Origin: Calliphora vicina
Taxonomy: Eukaryota; Arthropoda; Insecta; Diptera; Calliphoridae
Assembly (NCBI RefSeq): GCF_958450345.1
Contig: NC_088784.1
Span: 78,269,747-78,333,746, forward strand
Length of the DNA stretch: 64,000 nucleotides
Reading direction: 5' to 3'
The translations under genes and the position numbers were made by a program. The notes beneath the pieces are model-generated. The model was not told the origin of the DNA, ran no database searches, and saw nothing but the letters and a program-made list of their open reading frames with translations. The first letter of the stretch is position 1. Every line of letters begins with the position of its first letter. This document shows positions 1 through 11,708 of this stretch, one piece after another.

Positions 1-2732
1 AAATTATACAGTTATAAAGTTATAAAATTATAAAGTTATAAAGTTGTAAAGTTATAAAGTTATATAGTTATAAAGTTATAAAGTTATAAAGTTATAAAGT
101 TATAAAGTTATAAAGTTATAAAGTTATAAAGTTATAAAATTATAAAGTTATAAAGTTATAAAGTTATAAAGTTATAAAGTTATAAAGTTATAAAGTTATA
201 AAGTTATAAAGTTATAAAGTTATAAAGTTATAAAGTTATAAAGTTATAAAGTTATAAAGTTATAAAGTTATAAAGTTATAAAGTTATAAAGTTATAAAGT
301 TATAACGTTATAAAGTTATAAAGTTATAAAGTTATAAAGTTATAAAGTTATAAAGTTATAAAGTTATAAAGTTATAAAGTTATAAAGTTATAAAGTTATA
401 AAGTTATAAAGTTATAAAGTTATAAAGTTATAAAGTTATAAAGTTATAAAGTTATAAAGTTATAAAGTTATAAAGTTATAAAGTTATAAAGTTATAAAGT
501 TATAAAGTTATAAAGTTATAAAGTTATAAAGTTATAAAGTTATAAAGTTATAAAGTTATAAAGTTATAAAGTTATAAAGTTATAAAGTTATAAAGTTATA
601 AAGTTATAAAGTTATAAAGTTATAAAGTTATAAAGTTATAAAGTTATAAAGTTATAAAGTTATAAAGTTATAAAGTTATAAAGTTATAAAGTTATAAAGT
701 TATAAAGTTATAAAGTTATAAAGTTATAAAGTTATAAAGTTATAAAGTTATAAAGTTATAAAGTTATAAAGTTATAAAGTTATAAAGTTATAAAGTTATA
801 AAGTTATAAAGTTATAAAGTTATAAAGTTATAAAGTTATAAAGTTATAAAGTTATAAAGTTATAAAGTTATAAAGTTATAAAGTTATAAAGTTATAAAGT
901 TATAAAGTTATAAAGTTATAAAGTTATAAAGTTATAAAGTTATAAAGTTATAAAGTTATAAAGTTATAAAGTTATAAAGTTATAAAGTTATAAAGTTATA
1001 AAGTTATAAAGTTATAAAGTTATAAAGTTATAAAGTTATAAAGTTATAAAGTTATAAAGTTATAAAGTTATAAAGTTATAAAGTTATAAAGTTATAAAGT
1101 TATAAAGTTATAAAGTTATAAAGTTATAAAGTTATAAAGTTATAAAGTTATAAAGTTATAAAGTTATAAAGTTATAAAGTTATAAAGTTATAAAGTTATA
1201 AAGTTATAAAGTTATAAAGTTATAAAGTTATAAAGTTATAAAGTTATAAAGTTATAAAGTTATAAAGTTATAAAGTTATAAAGTTATAAAGTTATAAAGT
1301 TATAAAGTTATAAAGTTATAAAGTTATAAAGTTATAAAGTTATAAAGTTATAAAGTTATAAAGTTATAAAGTTATAAAGTTATAAAGTTATAAAGTTATA
1401 AAGTTATAAAGTTATAAAGTTATAAAGTTATAAAGTTATAAAGTTATAAAGTTATAAAGTTATAAAGTTATAAAGTTATAAAGTTATAAAGTTATAAAGT
1501 TATAAAGTTATAAAGTTATAAAGTTATAAAGTTATAAAGTTATAAAGTTATAAAGTTATAAAGTTATAAAGTTATAAAGTTATAAAGTTATAAAGTTATA
1601 AAGTTATAAAGTTATAAAGTTATAAAGTTATAAAGTTATAAAGTTATAAAGTTATAAAGTTATAAAGTTATAAAGTTATAAAGTTATAAAGTTATAAAGT
1701 TATAAAGTTATAAAGTTATAAAGTTATAAAGTTATAAAGTTATAAAGTTATAAAGTTATAAAGTTATAAAGTTATAAAGTTATAAAGTTATAAAGTTATA
1801 AAGTTATAAAGTTATAAAGTTATAAAGTCATAAAGTTATAAAGTTATAAAGTTATAAAGTTATAAAGTTATAAAGTTATAAAGTTATAAAGTTATAAAGT
1901 TATAAAGTTATAAAGTTATAAAGTTATAAAGTTATAAAGTTATAAAGTTATAAAGTTATAAAGTTATAAAGTTATAAAGTTATAAAGTTATAAAGTTATA
2001 AAGTTATAAAGTTATAAAGTTATAAAGTTATAAAGTTATAAAGTTATAAAGTTATAAAGTTATAAAGTTATAAAGTTATAAAGTTATAAAGTTATAAAGT
2101 TATAAAGTTATAAAGTTATAAAGTTATAAAGTTATAAAGTTATAAAGTTATAAAGTTATAAAGTTATAAAGTTATAAAGTTATAAAGTTATAAAGTTATA
2201 AAGTTATAAAGTTATAAAGTTATAAAGTTATAAAGTTATAAAGTTATAAAGTTATAAAGTTATAAAGTTATAAAGTTATAAAGTTATAAAGTTATAAAGT
2301 TATAAAGTTATAAAGTTATAAAGTTATAAAGTTATAAAGTTATAAAGTTATAAAGTTATAAAGTTATAAAGTTATAAAGTTATAAAGTTATAAAGTTATA
2401 AAGTTATAAAGTTATAAAGTTATAAAGTTATAAAGTTATAAAGTTATAAAGTTATAAAGTTATAAAGTTATAAAGTTATAAAGTTATAAAGTTATAAAGT
2501 TATAAAGTTATAAAGTTATAAAGTTATAAAGTTATAAAGTTATAAAGTTATAAAGTTATAAAGTTATAAAGTTATAAAGTTATAAAGTTATAAAGTTATA
2601 AAGTTATAAAGTTATAAAGTTATAAAGTTATAAAGTTATAAAGTTATAAAGTTATAATGTTATAAAGTTATAAAGTTATAAAGTTATAAAGTTATAAAGT
2701 CATAAAGTCATAAAGTCATAAAGTTATAAAGT
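1..2732 (+). repeat. 8-bp satellite array (TTATAAAG)n, about 340 units
   Basis: This is a near-perfect tandem array of the octamer TTATAAAG. Units in the first 65 bases are degenerate (attataca, ttataaaa, ttgtaaag, ttatatag), so the left edge of the array is probably at or just before the window start. The interior is almost invariant, with isolated changes near 306, 1829 and 2657. The last units show a GTCATAAA variant repeated three times. The array lies in the Wnt5 intron upstream of the first visible exon. Each unit contains TATAAA on the plus strand. The inverted partner lies at 6403-8636. Confidence 0.98.
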
Positions 2733-3245
2733 TTGTCATTCCGTTTGTAATTTCTACATTTTTCATTTCCGACCCTATCAGGAATATATATTCTGGATCC
2801 TTATAGATAGCGGAGTCGATTAAGCCATGTCCGTCTGTCTGTTGAAATCAATTTTCTGAAGACCTCAGATATCTTCGGGATCCAAATCTTCAATAATTCT
2901 GTCAGACATGCTTTGGAGAAGTTTCCTATTTAAAATCAGAAAAATCGATCCACAAATGGCTGAGATATGAGGAAACAACCTCGATATTTTTTTAAGAGAA
3001 TTTTTTTTCACCAAAAAAAAAAATTTTAAAAAAAAAATTATAAATTTAAAAAAACAATTCGAAAATTTTTTTTCGCCAAAAAAAAATTAAAAACAAAAAA
3101 AATTTTAAAATTCAAAAAAAAAATTTAAAAAACAATTCGAAAGTTTTTTTTTCCAAAAAATTAAAAAACAACTTGGGAAAAAAAAAAAATTTTTTTTACC
3201 TAAAAATATTTAAAAAAATTTTGTATGGAACAGTTTTATAAAATT
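2733..3245 (+). mobile_element. DINE-1/Helentron-like non-autonomous element, truncated
   Basis: The element begins at the satellite edge with TTTGTCATTCCGTTTGTAA and runs through GGATCCTTATAGATAGCGGA and CCATGTCCGTCTGTCTGTTG, then a long A/T homopolymer-rich tail. These blocks recur in at least six other places in the window and resemble the Drosophila DINE-1 (INE-1) core from memory. The 3' terminus (CTTACTTGTT) is missing. Satellite-like octamers resume at 3287, so the element sits in or beside the satellite array. Confidence 0.8.
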
Positions 3246-3286
3246 TTCATAAAATTGAAAATAGATTATGAATAAGGGTGATAAAG

Positions 3287-3360
3287 TATAAAGCTATAAT
3301 AAAGTTATAACGTTATAACGTTATAAAGTTATAAAGATATAAAGTCATAAAGTTATATAG
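3287..3360 (+). repeat. Residual degenerate 8-bp satellite
   Basis: About nine degenerate octamers of the TTATAAAG family (with AACG, AAGA and GTCA variants) lie on the far side of the DINE-1-like element. They suggest the element inserted into the array edge, or that the array spread outward from it. Confidence 0.8.
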
Positions 3361-3389
3361 TTTTAGAAAATTTATTTATTGTTTCGTGG

Positions 3390-4403
3390 CTCTTTCAGCC
3401 ACAGTTATATGTGTATCAAATTATAATCAAAACAATTGCATTTTCACTTTAATTAGGGTTCATATATTATGAAAAATAAGAAAAAATAAAAATACAGCTA
3501 AAGGTTTTTATGGAATAAGGTGGTTAGTTCATTAACCACCATGGTGGTTGGCATTAAAAATAATTGCGATACAAATTTTCGTAGCATAGAAATTTGCTTG
3601 AAAACTTATAATTTTGACTAAATTTTCTGTACAAAACAAATGAAATAGCTGTGTAGGTGAGACATTCTCCAATTTTTTTATATCATTTGGTATACCGCCA
3701 CCTTCTGTGTAATCAACCGGCTCAGTCAATCAACAATTTTTCACCATTTTGGTTCCACAACAACAGAAGTCACTAACAGTATTAGCCAAATTTTGTAGAG
3801 GTATGTCATTATCCGAATCAAAATATCCATAATATTTTTACATTAGCCCCAAAGGTATGTCACCGACTTGCTGCTAATTATTCTCTTCTTCGTCCGGTTA
3901 AGACTGCAGACACATTCCCATCCGAAGGTATATCTTCGAACAAGATATCTTCAATTTTACGTTTAGTTACGTTAGGCATCCTTGCAAAATAACATAATAT
4001 TATGCAGAGAAACACATAATATAAAACCAATTTCACTCACGGTGGTTAGTAATCTAACCACTCTGTTACTTACGTTATTTATCAAAGAGTATAGTATTAC
4101 TTTTTTAGCTCAGGTCAATCAAACAAACACCAAATAACAAAGTAACACTGAATGTGATGAACAATAAACACTCAGACCTTTTGTAATTGAATGCGGGAAA
4201 ACCCTTTAGAAAAACTGCAGTTTACAATATTTTCAAATTAATAAAATTAATCTACTCAGAGCAACAATTCGGCATACTTTTGCCAAAAACCATAGACGAT
4301 AAATTAAAAAGATTTAATTGTTTAGCGAAATGCCAATAGATGTCACTAACAATTGTTTAAAGACTCTAGAAAAGGTGGTTAGTAAAATGACCACTAGAAA
4401 GTG
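3390..4403 (-). mobile_element. piggyBac-like non-autonomous element, copy 1
   Basis: The left end reads CTCTTTCAGCCAC and the right end reads inward from TTAA as CACTTTCTAGTGGTC. The right flank is TTAA (4404-4407), the piggyBac target; the left TTAA has decayed. Subterminal GGTGGTTAG motifs occur in both orientations. The interior carries transposase remnants on the minus strand, listed separately. Two related copies lie at 11709-12204 and 28687-29641. It is a decayed, internally deleted derivative. Confidence 0.8.
3532..3979 (-). pseudogene. piggyBac transposase N-terminal remnant
   Basis: Two minus-strand pieces are visible inside the piggyBac-like element. The first starts at ATG 3979 and reads MPNVTKRKIEDILFEDIPSD, stopping at 3878 after 33 codons. 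The second (3729-3532) contains SPTQLFHLFCTENLVKIISF followed by QANFYATK. That matches the piggyBac transposase pattern of a short hydrophobic FxLFF-like helix followed by a TNxYA motif, with TN changed to AN. The acidic N-terminal region, the DDD catalytic core and the C-terminal zinc finger are not readable. It cannot encode an active transposase. The equivalent region of the copy at 28687-29641 is also broken by stops. Confidence 0.7.
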
Positions 4404-5994
4404 TTAATTAAATTTATAACATTATTTATTAAACCAACATAAATATTTGCTGGGTCGTGCAAAATAATTACATATAATTCTCACTTATCAATTGAGATTT
4501 AACTCTTTAACTCAAGTTTCTATCAAACACTAACATATGCCAATAATTTACCAATTATGTCTGAGAAACGTGATATTAATGTTTACAAGTTTAGTTTTAA
4601 AGCCTTATTAAATTTTAAATATTTTCATTGTTAATCTATTTGTAAATATTTTGAGTTTTTTTTTTGTAGTTTTAATTAGAATTGCATTTAAATTTGTGAT
4701 TGAACAAATATTATTGTTGTATCATTTTCAATTTGATTGAGCAATTTTTGATATTTGGTTTTATTATTTCATGTTATTATATCTTTTGTAAGGGAATATT
4801 TGAAAAATGTATTTAGAAATGTCATGTTGTAAATGTGTTTGCATAATAATTATTTGAAATTATTTATGCTTATCATTTTTAATGGTCATATTTTATTTAC
4901 ATATGGGATAAAGCATTTGAAATAATCAAATGCATATTTACTTTAAATCGAATTAGTATTTCCGGATGTAGGAAAAATATTTAAAATATATTTGGGGGAT
5001 TCAAAAGGTCTGCTATTCGGTCATAATATCCTAATATATTATGATAGTTTAAACAATTTTTTGTTGTGATTCAAACTAAAAAAAACATAGTTCAAAAACT
5101 CTTATTAGTTTAGAATTGTTTTGTTTGAAACACAAAAAAAAAATTGTTTAAATTATCGTAATATATTTTTACATTATGACAATATGACCCAACAGCAGAA
5201 CGTTTGAATCCCCCAATTGTATATATATTTGAGGTTACCACTAGTTTCAACATTTTGAAGATGTGTGTTTATTCATGGAAATATCTATATATCGTTTGCA
5301 TTTTAGTTAACAATTATTTCACTTAAAAACCACATGCTGTTTTAGTTGTTGATCATTCATGTAGAAGTTTCATAATTTAAAATTACAAATAAAATCCCTG
5401 CATTTAACCATACTAAATTTTATGTATTTATATTGTTAATATTTAAAAGAAGAAACTCATTTTCAAACACATTTAAAAAATGTATAGACTTTAAAAACAT
5501 AATTTTCTACAATTAAAAGGCTTAAAATGACTTTGAACAAATTTAGTTGTAAAACGCTTTCAAAATTTACATCTTAAACAATTTAAGCAATTCAAAGCTC
5601 TAAGTTTTAATTCCTTCAAATCTCTGTTAAAATATTTATACAGTATTTTATACTAAAACCAAAACTAAAATAAATATATGCAAAAAACAATTCATATTAT
5701 GAATTCCTGTCAATATAAATAATTTTGATCCTGTTGTTTTATTTGTTTAAAAACATTGAAAAAGAAAAAGTCAATTCAAATTAATATATAAATTCAGCGA
5801 ATATATTTAAAACACAATAACAATTTGCATTAAAATTAATTTTTAAAGTTAATTTGTTGACGATTTTACATTATAATATAGAAATAATAATTTATAATTT
5901 AATTAAAATGTTTACATGTATAACTATTTAAAGAAATTAAATACTGTAAATACTTATTACATTACTAATTAAATAACTTACTTTCTTTTTGCAG
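4404..5994 (+). other. Wnt5 intron, unique AT-rich stretch with 3' splice acceptor
   Basis: No element or gene is recognised in this stretch of the upstream intron. At 5031-5170 an imperfect inverted repeat (rich in TTTGAAACACAAAA-like runs) could be an old foldback. The intron ends with ACTTTCTTTTTGCAG at 5980-5994, a good polypyrimidine tract and AG acceptor for the exon at 5995. Confidence 0.7.
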
Positions 5995-6079
5995 GAATGT
6001 CAATTTCAGTTCAAAAATCGCCGCTGGAATTGTTCAACAACAGAAGATAATACCGTATTTGGACCAATGACTGGTTTAG
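5995..6079 (+). CDS. Wnt5: Wnt5 internal exon (85 bp)
   Basis: This exon codes for part of a secreted Wnt glycoprotein that, in Drosophila, signals through the Derailed (Ryk) and Frizzled receptors in axon guidance. It reads ECQFQFKNRRWNCSTTEDNT followed by VFGPMTGL. The CQFQF.NRRWNCS block is a Wnt family hallmark with two conserved cysteines. The following FGPMT agrees with my memory of Drosophila Wnt5 and not with wg, Wnt2, Wnt4, Wnt6 or Wnt10. The acceptor is TTTTTGCAG and the donor is GTAAGT at 6080. The exon opens in phase 0 and leaves one base of a split glycine codon. Lys replaces the Arg I expect in FRNRRWNC. It is bracketed by inverted arrays of the same 8-bp satellite. Upstream exons lie outside the window. 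Confidence 0.93.
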
Positions 6080-6402
6080 GTAAGTTTGTTGGATAAGCTT
6101 AGCAAATTAAAAACGGTTCTTAAAAATATTCAAACATTTTATTATAATTTAAACATTTAACTATTCATCAGCCTTGTTGCTTGCTTAAACAATGTTGAAC
6201 CCTAAACTAATTTTAAAATTACTTGTAAATTTAATTTCCTTGACTTGTTGTCATCATTAGTAATAAAAGAATTTCCTTGCCGTCACTTTCCTAAACAACT
6301 TTTCTTTACATAGCTTTCTTAATAACTTAAGACAGTTTGTTGTCTAAATAATAGGGAGGTTAGCTCAAAATGCCTTTAGGAAAGGAATACTCGGATATTT
6401 TC

Positions 6403-8636
6403 TAACTTTGTAACTTTATAACTTTATAACTTTATAAATTTATAACTTTATAACTTTATAACTTTATAACTTTATAACTTTATAACTTTATAACTTTATA
6501 ACTTTATAACTTTATAACTTTATAACTTTATAACTTTATAACTTTATAACTTTATAACTTTATAACTTTATAACTTTATAACTTTATAACTTTATAACTT
6601 TATAACTTTATAACTTTATAACTTTATAACTTTATAACTTTATAACTTTATAACTTTATAACTTTATAACTTTATAACTTTATAACTTTATAACTTTATA
6701 ACTTTATAACTTTATAACTTTATAACTTTATAACTTTATAACTTTATAACTTTATAACTTTATAACTTTATAACTTTATAACTTTATAACTTTATAACTT
6801 TATAACTTTATAACTTTATAACTTTATAACTTTATAACTTTATAACTTTATAACTTTATAACTTTATAACTTTATAACTTTATAACTTTATAACTTTATA
6901 ACTTTATAACTTTATAACTTTATAACTTTATAACTTTATAACTTTATAACTTTATAACTTTATAACTTTATAACTTTATAACTTTATAACTTTATAACTT
7001 TATAACTTTATAACTTTATAACTTTATAACTTTATAACTTTATAACTTTATAACTTTATAACTTTATAACTTTATAACTTTATAACTTTATAACTTTATA
7101 ACTTTATAACTTTATAACTTTATAACTTTATAACTTTATAACTTTATAACTTTATAACTTTATAACTTTATAACTTTATAACTTTATAACTTTATAACTT
7201 TATAACTTTATAACTTTATAACTTTATAACTTTATAACTTTATAACTTTATAACTTTATAACTTTATAACTTTATAACTTTATAACTTTATAACTTTATA
7301 ACTTTATAACTTTATAACTTTATAACTTTATAACTTTATAACTTTATAACTTTATAACTTTATAACTTTATAACTTTATAACTTTATAACTTTATAACTT
7401 TATAACTTTATAACTTTATAACTTTATAACTTTATAACTTTATAACTTTATAACTTTATAACTTTATAACTTTATAACTTTATAACTTTATAACTTTATA
7501 ACTTTATAACTTTATAACTTTATAACTTTATAACTTTATAACTTTATAACTTTATAACTTTATAACTTTATAACTTTATAACTTTATAACTTTATAACTT
7601 TATAACTTTATAACTTTATAACTTTATAAGTTTATAACTTTATAAGTTTATAACTTTATAAGTTTATAACTTTATAACTTTATAACTTTATAAGTTTATA
7701 ACTTTATAAGTTTATAACTTTATAACTTTATAACTTTATAACTTTATAACTTTATAACTTTATAACTTTATAACTTTATAACTTTATAACTTTATAACTT
7801 TATAACTTTATAACTTTATAACTTTATAACTTTATAACTTTATAACTTTATAACTTTATAACTTTATAACTTTATAACTTTATAACTTTATAACTTTATA
7901 ACTTTATAACTTTATAACTTTATAACTTTATAACTTTATAACTTTATAACTTTATAACTTTATAACTTTATAACTTTATAACTTTATAACTTTACAACTT
8001 TATAACTTTATAACTTTATAACTTTATAACTTTATAACTTTATAACTTTATAACTTTATAACTTTATAACTTTATAACTTTATAACTTTATAACTTTATA
8101 ACTTTATAACTTTATAACTTTATAACTTTATAACTTTATAACTTTATAACTTTATAACTTTATAACTTTATAACTTTATAACTTTATAACTTTATAACTT
8201 TATAACTTTATAACTTTATAACTTTATAACTTTATAACTTTATAACTTTATAACTTTATAACTTTATAACTTTATAACTTTATAACTTTATAACTTTATA
8301 ACTTTATAACTTTATAACTTTATAACTTTATAACTTTATAACTTTATAACTTTATAACTTTATAAGTTTATAAGTTTATAAGTTTATAAGTTTATAAGTT
8401 TATAACTTTATAACTTTATAACTTTATAACTTTATAACTTTATAACTTTATAACTTTATAACTTTATAACTTTATAACTTTATAACTTTATAACTTTATA
8501 ACTTTATAACTTTATAACTTTATAACTTTATAACTTTATAACTTTATAACTTTATAACTTTATAACTTTATAACTTTATAACTTTATAACTTTATAACTT
8601 TATAACTTTATAACTTTATAACTTTATAACTTTATA
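6403..8636 (-). repeat. 8-bp satellite array (CTTTATAA)n, inverted relative to 1-2732
   Basis: About 279 units of AACTTTAT, the reverse complement of the array at 1-2732. Variant runs with AAGTTTAT appear at about 7628-7715 and 8365-8402; the rest is nearly perfect. It begins about 320 bp downstream of the Wnt5 exon donor. It and the upstream array would be complementary in one pre-mRNA. Confidence 0.98.
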
Positions 8637-9465
8637 GAGTTAATAACAAAATAAACCCTGAAATCTGTTATTTTTCCAATTTGTTTTCATTATAAGGTCC
8701 TCCCTAGTTTTTCAAAATATTTGTTGTATGTATGTTATGCATATGTATATATAGTATATTTGTTTGTATGCTTGTCTTGTGTTATCCTTGCTCTGATGTT
8801 TTGTAACAAATATTTCATTATAAACAGTTTTCAACATTACTCAACTTAATTAAGACGGATGACAATGGTTCAAACATCACAGCATCATCACACAGCGTTG
8901 CCGACATCATCACACCATTATCAATTTGTTTGAACGTTGATTTTTCACAATAACTAAATAGTATTTCCGTCTCCATTCTTTGGCTCCCTTTTTAACCATT
9001 TTTTTTTTTATTTATAATTTTTTCCTGTCTGTAAAGTTCAACAACAAATTATTCCAACTCTGTTATTAGACAAAATAAAGGATGTTTTAGCAAAAATAAA
9101 GGAGATTGTGTATATGTACATCTATCTATCTGTTTTTGTTTTTCTCTATTTTGTTGTTGGTTTTTTGTTTCATTTTCAGATTTCCCTAAGATGGTAATAA
9201 TAAAATTGAAAACTTTGTATCTTTAAATCTTTTTCTTGCACTACAAGTTAATCTGATTCTAAGGGAATAAATTGTATTTAACTATTTAAATCTTGTATGG
9301 CTTAAATTGTTATGAAATATTTGTTGTATGATTTTATTGTACAGAATGTTTGGGGTGAAAAATGAAGATAAATTTTGCCATAAAACTTAGCTTTTGTGAT
9401 AATTTGTATCTGATAAAATTGTTGGTGAGTGGATGAAGTTATTGCGATCGGTTTTTCTTGTATAA
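8637..9465 (+). other. Unique intronic sequence with a strong cryptic 3' splice site
   Basis: No gene is recognised. A long pyrimidine-rich run ends in TTTCATTTTCAG at 9180, followed 14 bases later by GTAATA. The acceptor is good and the donor weak, so a 14-nt microexon or a decoy site is possible but unproven. Confidence 0.4.
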
Positions 9466-9965
9466 CACAGTGCAACATGAACAAATGTAACCATATACGG
9501 ACACCACTACGTGATGAAAGTCCAAAAAAAGACCCGTGCCTCCCAGTTTTTCCCAAAGTCATGAACTTTTTTTTTATGGGCCCCCAAAGATTTGGGACCT
9601 CGGTGTTATTTTTGCAAAAAAGTGATAATTTTCTGAGGCTCATATCTTGCAAACAGTTTGGAATTTTTATTTACTTTCTAACGCAAAGTTGTAGCCGTTG
9701 TCATAAAGAACAGAAATTGTAAACATATAAAAGGGCTACAACTTTGCCTCAGAGAGTAAATCAAAATTTCCATCTGTTTGTAAGATATGAGCCTGAGAAA
9801 ATGATAACTTTTTTGCACCGAGACCACAAATCTTTGGGGGCCATTAAAAAAGTGCATGACTTTGGGCAAAACTGGGAGAAATGGGTCTTCTTTTTTTGGT
9901 CGTTGATGACGTACTGGTGTCCGTATATGGTTATATTTCCATGACTTTCAAAATTAAACACAGTG
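9466..9965. mobile_element. Foldback TIR element, copy 1 (500 bp)
   Basis: The left terminus reads CACAGTGCAACATG. Two arms of about 215 bp (about 9490-9705 and 9733-9945) are inverted copies of each other around a spacer of about 30 bp. A TAA triplet sits directly outside both ends (9463-9465 and 9966-9968), consistent with a 3-bp target duplication. A second copy lies at 20678-21654. The superfamily is uncertain: the TWA target would fit PIF/Harbinger, and a CAC terminus with a 3-bp duplication would fit CMC. There is no credible coding frame; the open frames here are inverted-repeat coincidences. Confidence 0.8.
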
Positions 9966-9968
9966 TAA

Positions 9969-10424
9969 TTATTGTTATTCTATGTCAGCTGGCTCAATGT
10001 TGCTATAAACAAAATAATTTCCTGTTTTATTTCAAAACTACGTTCAGAATAATTTTACTCTTCACCAATATTTCTTAGCTTCATTGTTGAAAAACTTCTA
10101 GTTTATATTTATAAAAGTGTAGGTGTATATTTGTATCTTAGTAACTAGCCGCACAATTTGTCTGTATTCGAGTGGCCAGGGAAAAAAAATCTTGCTTCAC
10201 AGTGAAATATTTCAATATTGGATAATAATAGCAGTTTGGCGGTCTTTGAATAAATATTGTATTTGAAAGAAATTCCTTTACTGAGTCCTTTCACTGTAAA
10301 TTCTATTTATAATTTATTTAACTTAGTTACAAGTCTGTTAAATGGTATTTTCTTGTTTACGCATCCATATAATACAACAATAAGAAAAAAACAATTAAGA
10401 AAGTTTTGTAGAATAAAACCGACT
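9969..10424 (+). other. Intronic sequence, nothing recognised
   Basis: AT-rich sequence with no motif, repeat family or coding frame that I can support. Confidence 0.5.
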
Positions 10425-10672
10425 ATATGATACTCTACACCTACAAAATCTTGGATCGATTTTAAACAATTTTAATGGGGTCCAAAAGAGATATTCATAG
10501 TCAAGCTATAGAAGGGCTTTAAGCTCAAGGTTTACAGATAGCCAGATGGACATACATTATTAAATCGATTCGCAAAGGCTATTCTGAGTCGATTGGTATA
10601 CATGGAGGTGGCTATTTTAGGGCGTTACAAATATCAGCACAAACACTTCCCACTATGTTGGCGTAGGGTATA
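10425..10672 (-). mobile_element. DINE-1-like fragment
   Basis: It opens near TATGATACTCTACACC and closes with GGCGTAGGGTATA. Between these lie a degenerate GAGTCGATT block and the typical flank GGGCGTTACAAATATC. This matches, in reverse orientation, the better-preserved element at 22420-23168. Confidence 0.6.
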
Positions 10673-11704
10673 ACAACATTTATTATTTTATTAATGAATT
10701 TGTAGGAAATCGCTAGCTTAAAGAAAGATGCTAAATATAGTTATAGTACTTATGAATTATTGTAAAATATTTTTCGCTTTCTTTTACCGGATTGATGTTT
10801 TTGTTGTATTTTCTTAGCAAAAGAAATAAATTAATTAAAAATGTTCATTCCTTTGGTAGAACTTTTTGTCTTACACATAATTCTTTTAGTTATAATTTTA
10901 ACTTGTTTAAGACTTCAAGTGAAAAGAAAAGAGACACACCAAACCCTAAGACTCTTAGTTAAAATCCCACACCCTGACTTTTAGCTAGAAATGTCAAAGG
11001 GAATGAAAAAGACTTTAGTTGTTATCCGTTAGAAATCTTAAAATGGCCAATTAAAATAATGTTGTTATTGTTGTTTATGTTCTAGTCCTGCTTTTCCCCA
11101 TTGTATGTAAGTAGTAGCAGCAATAGTAGTTGCTGTCTGATTTATTTCTGTTGCTTACTTGTTAATGATTTTATTGGTAAAATTTAACTGGGGGACTTAT
11201 CGTTGTTTACACAGCATTCAATTAAGTTGACTTGGCGTATTTACTTTTAATCATTTTGTTGGAATCATTTGTTTTTATTAACCTCTCATGTTTAGATTTA
11301 ATCTGCTTGTGATATTAAATTTCGTAAAATTTTTCATCAGGTAACAACTAATTATTATAAATGGCCTTAAGGTTGTGCCGTGCTAATGACGTCGTTTTAA
11401 GACAAGTTATTTTACATATATTTTATATTTTAGTTTATAAAGATCTTAAGGATAAATATACAAATATACATATACCTCTACTTATATGGATTTATGTAAA
11501 TGTTAATGGTTTTGTAAACATGTAATTATGAGCACAAATAAATGTTTCCAGGAAAATTCAAATAATATTTAAAGCAGGGTAATTTGTCATCATTAGTAAG
11601 GAGGAATGGGAAAGAATAAATATATTTTCCATACAAGTTAGTTAAATCACATACAGCTACATTGATTCTGAGGTACGGGACTTATTAATAAATTTTGTTA
11701 TAGA
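10673..11704 (+). other. Intronic sequence, nothing recognised
   Basis: AT-rich unique-looking sequence with short homopolymer runs. No coding frame, element termini or RNA gene could be supported. Confidence 0.5.
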
Positions 11705-11708
11705 TTAA

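Noticed and set aside
1..8636. Tandem arrays considered as CRISPR-like or telomeric repeats
   Set aside because: There are no unique spacers, the unit is only 8 bp and gapless, the sequence is not a known insect telomere repeat, and exons on the same strand show a nuclear animal gene.
9302..10078. Overlapping open frames on both strands
   Set aside because: They are mirror images created by the arms of the foldback element at 9466-9965, not genes.
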